Source of the DNA: an uncultured Collinsella sp.
Lineage (GTDB): Bacteria > Actinomycetota > Coriobacteriia > Coriobacteriales > Coriobacteriaceae
Assembly: GCA_900542635.1 (NCBI GenBank)
Contig: UQOJ01000014.1
Coordinates: 1-38,656 of the forward strand
DNA: 38,656 bases
Direction of reading: 5' to 3'
A program made the position numbers and the translations under genes. The first letter of the stretch is position 1, and every line of letters begins with the position of its first letter. Positions 32,509 through 38,656 of this stretch are shown here, one piece after another. The notes below the pieces were generated by a model, which saw only the letters and a program-made list of their open reading frames with translations, had not been told where the DNA came from and searched no databases.

Positions 32509-33222
32509 TTACAGCCCGTATTTCACGACGACACGGTTAATGCGACGGCACCAGGGCTTGTACAAGGCGGCCAAAAACACGCATGTCGCGAGTCCATGCG
32601 TAATATCGAACGGCACTGCCGTGGCAAGACGTGCCACGGCACCCGCCCAAGTAAGCGGCTGTACAAACCCAATGATGTCATACGCGTTGATCACGACGCC
32701 ATAGAGCAGGCCCGACGCAAAGCCGTACGCCAGCAGCGCCGGCATGCGCACGGTGCCGTCGGCGCGGTCGAACGCGCCCGCATACGCCAGCGCACCGCCA
32801 ATGTATCCCACGAGCCCCCAGGCATACATCTGCCACGGCGTCCACATGCCCTGTCCAAAAAGGAAATTGCTGGTCAGCGCCGCCAGCGCGCCAACCATAA
32901 AACCATTGCGGCGACCAAGCGTCGCCCCCGCGATAATGGCGATGGCGCTCACCGGTTTAAAGTCGGGAATGGGCCCAAACAGGATGCGCCCCGCCGCCGC
33001 CAGCGCCGCCAGCACCAGCGTGGGCATAATCTGGCGCAAACCCGGACGAGATGCCTCATAACCCGCAAAGAACAGCGCGAGCACCAGCGCCACCACGACA
33101 AGCATGGCAAGTGCCGCTTGCTCAACGCCCGCCAGCAACGCCGCAGCCATCACGGCTGGCACCGCCAGCAGCAGCGGGATCTCCAGTTTTGCGAGCAGGC
33201 GCGCGACGCGATAATCCGTCAT
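32509..33222 (-). CDS. cbrT: ECF transporter substrate-binding (S) component, predicted cobalamin type
   Basis: A 237-residue, roughly six-helix membrane protein. The segment from about FGPIPDFKPVSAIAIIAG to FGQGMWTPWQMYAWGLVG is characteristic of the S subunit annotated CbrT, predicted to bind cobalamin or its precursors. The start is the ATG of MTDYRVARL, 4 bases after the cbrU stop; the frame is open further upstream into cbrU but that part is not protein-like. The substrate rests on family resemblance and on its partners; no cobalamin riboswitch was seen. Confidence 0.8.
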   Translation of the reverse strand: MTDYRVARLLAKLEIPLLLAVPAVMAAALLAGVEQAALAMLVVVALVLALFFAGYEASRPGLRQIMPTLVLAALAAAGRILFGPIPDFKPVSAIAIIAGATLGRRNGFMVGALAALTSNFLFGQGMWTPWQMYAWGLVGYIGGALAYAGAFDRADGTVRMPALLAYGFASGLLYGVVINAYDIIGFVQPLTWAGAVARLATAVPFDITHGLATCVFLAALYKPWCRRINRVVVKYGL

Positions 33223-33226
33223 CCCA

Positions 33227-34870
33227 TCACGCCCTATAAAACACGTTGTCGACAAAGAAGTCGGCCGGCGGCTCCATGCAGGCAATCTCACCGTCAAACA
33301 TCATGGCAACGTCATCGGCAACCTGCTCGGCAAAATCCAGATCGTGCGTGGCCATGATGACGGTGCCGCCAACCTTCGCATGGTCACGCAGGGCGCGGGC
33401 GATAATGCGGCGGCTGAACAGGTCTAGACCCTTGGTGGGCTCATCGAGCAATAGCAGTTCGGGGCCGATTAGCAGCAGTTTTGCCAATGCAAGCAGTTGA
33501 CGCTGCCCGCCCGAAAGATCGTACGGATGGCGTCCATCCAGACCCGACAACCCCAAGCTCGCCGCACGCTCCCGCGCCAAGTTCTCGTCATATCCGCAGG
33601 TCGAGGCCCATTCCATCAGCTCATCGCGAACCGTCTCGGCAACCAGCAATGCTTTGGGATTTTGAGGCAGCAGCGCCGCCGAGGCCGCTCCGCGCACCAT
33701 GCGGCCGCGCTGCAGCTTGGCGGTCTTCGCCAGCACCGAAAGCATTGTCGACTTGCCGCAGCCGTTACCGCCAACAACCGCATGCACCGCGCCAGCCGAG
33801 AACGCCGCGTCAAGTCCGCGCAGCACCCAGCCGGACGCCCGATCGTAGCGAAACCAGCCCCCTGCCAGGGTGGTAGCCGACCCAGCGTGCATTTTTTGGA
33901 GTATTCTGCTTCCATCCGTGCGCGGGAAGGCTTCCGAGCCGTTCTCGAGCGACGTTTGCGCCACAAATTCAGACGATTTGTCCAATTCCGAACTTTTTTT
34001 CGCGCTCGATACGTCCCCGGGCGGCTCCAGAGAGCCCAGATTGTCCTCACGCCTGCTGAATACTCCTTTATTTGCACATCGGATGGCACCCCACCCCAAC
34101 ATGTCATCGGACAACAGCGATTCTCGGCGTCCCAAAGAAGCCATATCCGCCACCTCGCGCACGCGACCGTCCTCAATCCGGTACGCACACGTCGCGTATT
34201 CGAGCATTGGGCGCGGCTGATGCGTCGCCACAACAACCGTGCAGCCCAGCTCGCGATTCACGCGAAACAGCGCATGCAGAAAACTCTTCTCGGCAACGGG
34301 GTCGAGCTGAGACGTGGGCTCATCGAGCAGCAGCACGCGCGGGCGGAGCGCCAACACGGCGGCCAACGACAGCAGCTGCTTGCGACCACCCGAAAGCGTA
34401 TCGGTATCGCGGTGGAGCCAATCCTCCAGCCCAAAGAAATAGCTGGTCTCGGCCACGCGACGACGCATCTCGTCACGCGCTAGCCCCAAGTTTTCCAGGC
34501 CAAACGCCATCTCGTGCCACACGGTCTCGCACACAATCTGGTTCTCGGGATCCTGAAACACATAGCCCACGCGCTCCGCAGACGCGCGCACGTCCATGTC
34601 GGCAACGTTCTCGCCCAGCACGCGCGCATCGCCAGTGCGCTCGCCCGCCGGAGCGATCTCGGGCTTGAGCAGCGACAGCAGCGTCGACTTACCCGATCCG
34701 GTACCGCCAACAAGAAGTGCAAACGCACCTTGGGAAACACGCCAATCAAGCCCCTCGAGCACCGGTGCCTCGGCCCCGGGATAGGCAAAACTAAGGCCTC
34801 GCACCTCAATCGCCGGCGCGGCCGAGCCATATGCCACACCCGCCGCCGAGCTCCTATCAAACCGAGCCAT
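33227..34870 (-). CDS. cbrU: Duplicated ECF transporter ATPase (two ABC domains)
   Basis: A 547-residue protein with two complete nucleotide-binding domains energising the ECF transporter. Domain 1 (about 20-255): Walker A GGTGSGKST, signature LSGGRKQ, Walker B VLLLDEPTSQLD, and THQ. Domain 2 (about 330-540): GGNGCGKST, LSGGQRQ, LLLLDEPTKGLD and THDLD. The linker, residues about 265-328, is rich in Ser, Lys and Glu, unlike either domain, and coincides with a palindromic DNA element (33887-34077). The start overlaps the cbrV stop by one base (TGATG). Confidence 0.93.
   Translation of the reverse strand: MARFDRSSAAGVAYGSAAPAIEVRGLSFAYPGAEAPVLEGLDWRVSQGAFALLVGGTGSGKSTLLSLLKPEIAPAGERTGDARVLGENVADMDVRASAERVGYVFQDPENQIVCETVWHEMAFGLENLGLARDEMRRRVAETSYFFGLEDWLHRDTDTLSGGRKQLLSLAAVLALRPRVLLLDEPTSQLDPVAEKSFLHALFRVNRELGCTVVVATHQPRPMLEYATCAYRIEDGRVREVADMASLGRRESLLSDDMLGWGAIRCANKGVFSRREDNLGSLEPPGDVSSAKKSSELDKSSEFVAQTSLENGSEAFPRTDGSRILQKMHAGSATTLAGGWFRYDRASGWVLRGLDAAFSAGAVHAVVGGNGCGKSTMLSVLAKTAKLQRGRMVRGAASAALLPQNPKALLVAETVRDELMEWASTCGYDENLARERAASLGLSGLDGRHPYDLSGGQRQLLALAKLLLIGPELLLLDEPTKGLDLFSRRIIARALRDHAKVGGTVIMATHDLDFAEQVADDVAMMFDGEIACMEPPADFFVDNVFYRA
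33887..34077. repeat. Palindromic element embedded in the cbrU coding sequence
   Basis: The two ends are inverted copies: GTGCA, a six-base A/T stretch, then GGAGTATTC-N-GC at 33887-33909, and the complement at 34055-34077. Inner pairs include CGAGCG/CGCTCG (about 33947 and 34003) and ACAAAT/ATTTGT near the centre. Total length is 191 nt, close to the other long palindromes here, and it corresponds to the linker between the two ATPase domains. Confidence 0.75.
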
Positions 34871-35748
34871 CAGCCAAACCTCTTCTCATCAATCGCGTGC
34901 AACGCGCAAGGCAGCACCATCCAGGCAGCGTACACGACATAGCCCGGCCACGGCGCCGGCACCGAGAGCTGCGGATAAAACGAATACTGCGTCGTCGCGG
35001 TCCACGCCACTGTCACCGTGACCACGCCAAACAGTGCAAGCCCAACCAGCGCAGCAACATCGCCGCGCCCCAGTCGATACCGCGCATACGTCGTACGACG
35101 CGTCGCGGCACCCCACCCGCGCGAGCGCATCGCGTCCGCGCGCTCCAGCGAATCTTCCATGCCCCAGCCCATCAACACACTCGATGCCCGCAGGCGCGAG
35201 CGCACGGGGTCGGCCGGCGCGCGCCCCGGCACGTCAATCGCATCTTGCACCGCCAGCACCGTGCGGCCGCGGCGCAAAAACTGCGGGATAAGCCGCATGC
35301 ACATCGAGATCATAAGCGCAATCACCGGTGCGGCATTGCCCAGCAGCGCGAGTACCTTGTCGTATTCGAGCATCGACGCCGCTGCCTCAAACCACAGCAC
35401 GCTCGCCACAAACAGCCCACACATGCACAGGCCGTAAACCATGCTCTCTAGATACACCGCACGCATGCCAATACGAAACAGCTCCGTCGAGCCCGATGCA
35501 CTAAACAGCGGATTGAGCACCGCGATAATCAAAATCACCGGCAGCTGCCAGCGAAGCGCCCCCAACGTGCGCGCAGCACCGCGCGTCGCAAGCCCGTACG
35601 CCAGCCCACCCGCAAGCGACAGCGCGATCAGCACCGGTTGCATCGAGAACATGGTGAGCCCCAGCGTCAGCACCATGTAGAGGGCCGGCACAGCCGGATG
35701 CGACATCGAGAACGCCGCGACGGGCTCGCCGCCAAACTCCTCTCGCAT
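34870..35748 (-). CDS. cbrV: ECF transporter transmembrane (T) component
   Basis: A 292-residue membrane scaffold with several helices and the coupling motifs of EcfT proteins: ASSVLMGWGMEDSLERADAM followed by RSRGWG, corresponding to the family Ala-Arg-Gly type coupling helix that contacts the ATPases. The ATG at 35748 (MREEFGGEP) is chosen; upstream codons in the same frame are Arg-rich and lack membrane character. It is first in the cbrV-cbrU-cbrT operon, with a promoter about 150 bases upstream. Confidence 0.85.
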   Translation of the reverse strand: MREEFGGEPVAAFSMSHPAVPALYMVLTLGLTMFSMQPVLIALSLAGGLAYGLATRGAARTLGALRWQLPVILIIAVLNPLFSASGSTELFRIGMRAVYLESMVYGLCMCGLFVASVLWFEAAASMLEYDKVLALLGNAAPVIALMISMCMRLIPQFLRRGRTVLAVQDAIDVPGRAPADPVRSRLRASSVLMGWGMEDSLERADAMRSRGWGAATRRTTYARYRLGRGDVAALVGLALFGVVTVTVAWTATTQYSFYPQLSVPAPWPGYVVYAAWMVLPCALHAIDEKRFG

Positions 35749-35896
35749 GTTGTCCACGGGCACCCCCGTCCCCTCGCTCAAACGACAGCTCCGCGGCATC
35801 GCCAACGCCGCACGCAAGCAGCGCAAACGCCACGCCGGCGGTGCAAGCCTCAACCGCCGAAAACCAATCGCTACGCGCTCAACATATGCCTGCGGT

Positions 35897-35924
35897 ATCA
35901 TATTGCGCCGTGTATCGTTTCCAA
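35897..35924 (-). promoter_or_regulatory. Promoter of the cbrVUT operon
   Basis: On the minus strand, TTGGAA (35919-35924), a 16-bp spacer and TATGAT (35897-35902). It implies a 5' leader of about 140 bases before cbrV; no known riboswitch motif was recognised in that leader. Confidence 0.55.
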
Positions 35925-35956
35925 ACACACGTCTCTATAACGTAACAGGAGATCAC

Positions 35957-37369
35957 ATGGACGCAACCGCAATTATCCTCGCCGCCGGCGAGGGCACCCG
36001 CATGAAGTCGAACCACTGCAAGGTTTCGCACAAGATCCTGGGCAAGCCCATGGTCCAGTGGATCGTCGACGCCACCATCAAGGCCGGCTGCAGCCGCGTC
36101 GTGGTCGTCATCGGCAGCCACGCCGACGAGATGCGCGCCCTCATCGACGGCGCCTATGCCAACAGCGCCACCAAGGTCGAGTGCGTCGAGCAGACCGAGC
36201 GCCTGGGCACCGGTCACGCCGTAAAGGTCGCGCTCGAGGCCTGCGGCATCACGCAAGGCCCCGTCGTCGTGCTCAACGGCGACCTGCCGCTCATCACCGC
36301 CGACACCGTCGCCAAGTTCGCGCAGACCGTCGCCACCGGCGAGCTCGCCTGCACCGTCATGACCATGACCCCGCCCGATCCTTTTGGCTACGGCCGCATC
36401 AAGCTGGGCGCCGATGGTCAGATCGAGCGCATCATCGAGCAGAAGGACTGCACGCCCGAGCAGGCCGCCACGCTGCTGGAGTGCAACGCCGGCTGCTACG
36501 CCTTCGACGGCGCGCAGCTTGCCGCCCACATCAACGAGATCGGCAACGACAACGCGCAGTCCGAGTACTACCTGCCCGACATGCTCGAAATCCTCAAGGG
36601 TCACGGCCAGGCGGTCTCCATCTTCCACTGCGATGACTACCGCGACGGCCTGGGCGTCAACAGCCGCATTCAGCTCGCGCAGCTCACCGCTATCGCGCGC
36701 GACCGCATCAACGAGCACTGGATGGCCGAGGGCGTCACGTTCATCGATCCCACGCAGGCCTGGATCGGCCCCGATGCCACCATCGGCCGAGACACCATCG
36801 TGTGGCCGCAGACGCATCTGATCGGTCACGTCACCGTGGGCGAAGAGTGCCAGCTCGGCCCCAACAGTCGCCTCACCGACACCACCGTCGGCAGCGGCTG
36901 CACCATCGATGAGACCATCGCCATCGAGGCCGTCATCGAGAACGGCGTCGACTGCGGCCCGCGCGCCTACCTGCGCCCGGGCACCCACATGCTCGACGGC
37001 TCCAAGGCCGGCACGCACGTGGAGATCAAGAAGTCCACGATCGGCGAGGGCTCCAAGGTGCCGCACCTGTCCTACATCGGCGACACCACCATGGGCTCCG
37101 GCGTCAACGTGGGCGCGGGCTCCATCACCTGCAACTACGACGGCGTGCACAAGCACAAGACCGTCATCGGCAAGGACGCCTTCATCGGTTCCGACACCAT
37201 GATGGTCGCGCCCGCCCAGATCGGCGACGGCGCGCTCGTGGCCGCCGGCTCCGTCATCACCGAGCCGGTCCCGGCCGACGCACTTGGCCTGGGCCGCGCC
37301 CGTCAGGTAAACATTGAGGGCTGGGCCGCCGATTATCGCCGCCGTCTGCACGAGGACGACGAGGTATAA
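35957..37369 (+). CDS. glmU: Bifunctional UDP-GlcNAc pyrophosphorylase / GlcN-1-P acetyltransferase
   Basis: A 470-residue enzyme making UDP-N-acetylglucosamine for peptidoglycan and other wall polymers. The N-terminal nucleotidyltransferase shows LAAGEGTRMKS (9-19), GTGHAV and LNGDLPLI. The C-terminal left-handed beta helix has hexapeptide repeats and the acetyltransferase segment RPGTHMLDGSKAGTHVEIKK with GAGSITCNYDG. AGGAG lies 6 bases before the ATG, and TATAAC at 35936-35941 may be the -10 element. An upstream extension of the frame to 35747 is antisense to cbrV and not credible. Confidence 0.96.
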   Translation: MDATAIILAAGEGTRMKSNHCKVSHKILGKPMVQWIVDATIKAGCSRVVVVIGSHADEMRALIDGAYANSATKVECVEQTERLGTGHAVKVALEACGITQGPVVVLNGDLPLITADTVAKFAQTVATGELACTVMTMTPPDPFGYGRIKLGADGQIERIIEQKDCTPEQAATLLECNAGCYAFDGAQLAAHINEIGNDNAQSEYYLPDMLEILKGHGQAVSIFHCDDYRDGLGVNSRIQLAQLTAIARDRINEHWMAEGVTFIDPTQAWIGPDATIGRDTIVWPQTHLIGHVTVGEECQLGPNSRLTDTTVGSGCTIDETIAIEAVIENGVDCGPRAYLRPGTHMLDGSKAGTHVEIKKSTIGEGSKVPHLSYIGDTTMGSGVNVGAGSITCNYDGVHKHKTVIGKDAFIGSDTMMVAPAQIGDGALVAAGSVITEPVPADALGLGRARQVNIEGWAADYRRRLHEDDEV

Positions 37370-37386
37370 CGTTTTACCAAGCATCT

Positions 37387-37419
37387 AAGGAGCTGTTCCC
37401 ATGGGGGCGGCTCCTTTTT
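37387..37419 (+). terminator. Rho-independent terminator after glmU
   Basis: A stem AGGAGC / GCTCCT with inner CCC/GGG pairing is followed by TTTTTC. It separates glmU from prs. Confidence 0.8.
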
Positions 37420-37510
37420 CTATCGTGACCTGCGCAACCGGATGAGTGGTCGGTTCGTGTCCGTTGACGGTAAAGACGTTATCAAGACTCGATAAACCCC
37501 GCCGCGCGGT

Positions 37511-37516
37511 TACAAT
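37511..37516 (+). promoter_or_regulatory. Candidate -10 element of prs
   Basis: TACAAT lies about 45 bases before the prs start codon, with only a weak -35 (TCGATA) 16 bp upstream. Confidence 0.4.
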
Positions 37517-37560
37517 GCAACAAGGCATCTATATGGCATTCGATATAAAGGAGAAGGGTA

Positions 37561-38547
37561 ATGCCGATTAATGATCCCGAGAAGTCGGAGAATATGCGCA
37601 AGTCCATCCGCGTGTATTCCGGTTCCTCCAACCGTCCCCTCGCTCAGAAGATCGCTGAGTACCTTGGGGTCGAGCTTTCGGGCCTTACGCTAAAGCAGTT
37701 CGCCAACGGTGAGATTTACGCCCGCTACGACGAGACCGTCCGCGGCGCCGACGTCTTCCTGATTCAGTCCGTGGCCGGCGGCAACGTCAACGACATGCTC
37801 ATGGAGCTGCTCATCGCCACCGACGCTGCCAAGCGCGCATCCGCCCGCTCCATCACCGCCGTTATCACCCACTACGGCTATGCCCGCCAGGACCGCAAGG
37901 CCGGCCCGCGCGAGCCCATCACCGCCCGCCTCGTCGCCAACCTGCTCGAGCGCGCCGGCGTCGACCGCATCATCACCCTCGACCTGCACCAGGGTCAGAT
38001 CCAGGGCTTCTTTGATATCCCGGTCAACCACCTGTCCGCACTGCCGCTGTTTGGCCAGTACTACAACGACATGCACTTCGACACCGACAACCTGGTTGTC
38101 GTCTCCCCCGACGTGGGTCGTGCCAAGGCCGCCAAGAAGCTGTCCGACATGCTCGGCTGCGACCTGGCCATCGCCCACAAGGGCCGTCCGCGCCACAACG
38201 CCGCCGAGGTCATGGGCATCATCGGTGACATCAAGGGCAAGACCTGCATCATCAACGACGACATGATCGACACCGCAGGCACCCTGTGCGCCAACGTCAA
38301 GGAGCTCAAGGCTATGGGCGCCGGCGACATCTACGTATGCGCCACCCACGGCATCTTCTCCGGTCCGGCCATCGAGCGTCTGAACGACGCCCCGATCGTC
38401 GAGTGCCTCGTCACCGACGCCATTCCCGTCGAGGTCGGCGGCAAGATCAAGACCATCTCGGTCGCCGAGGAGTTCGCTCAGGCCATCTCCGCCGTTTACC
38501 ACGAGGAGCCCGTCTCCACGCTCGTCGGCGGCGACTTCGCGCTGTAA
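37561..38547 (+). CDS. prs: Ribose-phosphate pyrophosphokinase (PRPP synthetase)
   Basis: A 328-residue enzyme transferring diphosphate from ATP to ribose-5-phosphate to make PRPP for nucleotide, His and Trp synthesis. Visible motifs are FANGEIYARYDETVRG, YGYARQDRKAGPREPI, DLHQGQIQGFFDIPV and the PRPP loop INDDMIDTAGTL. AAGGAG and AGGG precede the ATG. A later ATG (MRKSIRV, residue 12) is possible but lacks as good a ribosome-binding site. Confidence 0.96.
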   Translation: MPINDPEKSENMRKSIRVYSGSSNRPLAQKIAEYLGVELSGLTLKQFANGEIYARYDETVRGADVFLIQSVAGGNVNDMLMELLIATDAAKRASARSITAVITHYGYARQDRKAGPREPITARLVANLLERAGVDRIITLDLHQGQIQGFFDIPVNHLSALPLFGQYYNDMHFDTDNLVVVSPDVGRAKAAKKLSDMLGCDLAIAHKGRPRHNAAEVMGIIGDIKGKTCIINDDMIDTAGTLCANVKELKAMGAGDIYVCATHGIFSGPAIERLNDAPIVECLVTDAIPVEVGGKIKTISVAEEFAQAISAVYHEEPVSTLVGGDFAL

Positions 38548-38656
38548 TCCAGCGTGCATCTCATCATCTTTGGTGTTTTTAAAGGGTCGGAAGCTCGCTT
38601 CGGGGGTGCGGACGATTTCTTGGACCGCGCCTAGGCGTATCCAAGCTTCCTGCGGT
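38548..38656. other. Region after prs, no feature seen
   Basis: 109 bases to the window edge with no complete gene and no convincing terminator. Confidence 0.6.

Noticed and set aside
33223..33297. N-terminal extension of cbrT to 33297
   Set aside because: That segment overlaps the cbrU coding end, encodes a non-hydrophobic Arg/Ser-rich stretch and the start at 33222 gives the expected membrane protein N-terminus.
35749..35890. Cobalamin riboswitch in the cbrVUT leader
   Set aside because: The leader is long enough, but no B12-box-like sequence or characteristic adjoining stems could be recognised by eye; a covariance search would decide.
35879..37384. Minus-strand 501-codon open frame opposite glmU
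   Set aside because: Antisense shadow of a fully recognisable GlmU; composition is Asp/Gly/Val/His-rich as expected from complementing high-GC codons.

Overview
The window looks like a chromosome segment of a high-GC gut actinobacterium of the Coriobacteriia, most likely Collinsella. This is inferred from the GC-rich codon use, a very large LPXTG surface protein built from Spy0128-type pilin domains, a predicted cobalamin ECF transporter with a duplicated ATPase, an Ech-type [NiFe] hydrogenase, and many intergenic palindromic repeats. No sequence search was possible, so the genus is an inference.

Layout. (1) 1-5472, minus strand: two ABC export modules, an FtsX/MacB-like pair (permease cut by the window edge) and a DrrA-like ATPase with two ABC-2 permeases. 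A NarL-type two-component system (5671-7442, plus strand) diverges from them and probably regulates them. (2) 7443-16133: a 2462-residue cell-wall-anchored adhesin with a VWA domain and about 13 isopeptide-type pilin domains. It is bracketed by two families of long palindromic elements in the order A-B-gene-B-A. (3) 16134-21823, minus strand: a group 4 Ech hydrogenase operon in the classical A-B-C-D-E-F order, with the antiporter-like EchA and the NuoH-like EchB fused into one 960-residue protein. EchE keeps both CxxC nickel-iron motifs. (4) 22108-25586: a solitary IS3-OrfA-like helix-turn-helix gene in an AT-rich patch, an old-yellow-enzyme/disulfide-reductase flavoprotein, a strikingly regular array of alternately inverted 15-bp repeats, and initiator tRNA-Met.

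(5) 25783-32359: coaX; a DUF4143-type AAA ATPase bracketed by three copies of a short palindrome; a degenerate biotin-ligase-like gene; a folP-folK fusion with a long low-complexity insertion in the pteroate synthase barrel; a Sir2 deacylase; and exonuclease III. (6) 32509-35748, minus strand: cbrV-cbrU-cbrT, the predicted cobalamin ECF transporter. The linker of the duplicated ATPase CbrU is encoded by what looks like a 191-bp palindromic element inserted in frame. (7) 35957-38547, plus strand: glmU and prs.

The most unusual content is structural DNA rather than a new enzyme set: at least six palindromic repeat families in 38 kb, one with near-exact 40-41 bp periodicity, one associated with an ATPase gene, two flanking an adhesin gene, and one apparently exapted as protein-coding linker. 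The EchA-EchB fusion is the most notable protein-level finding.
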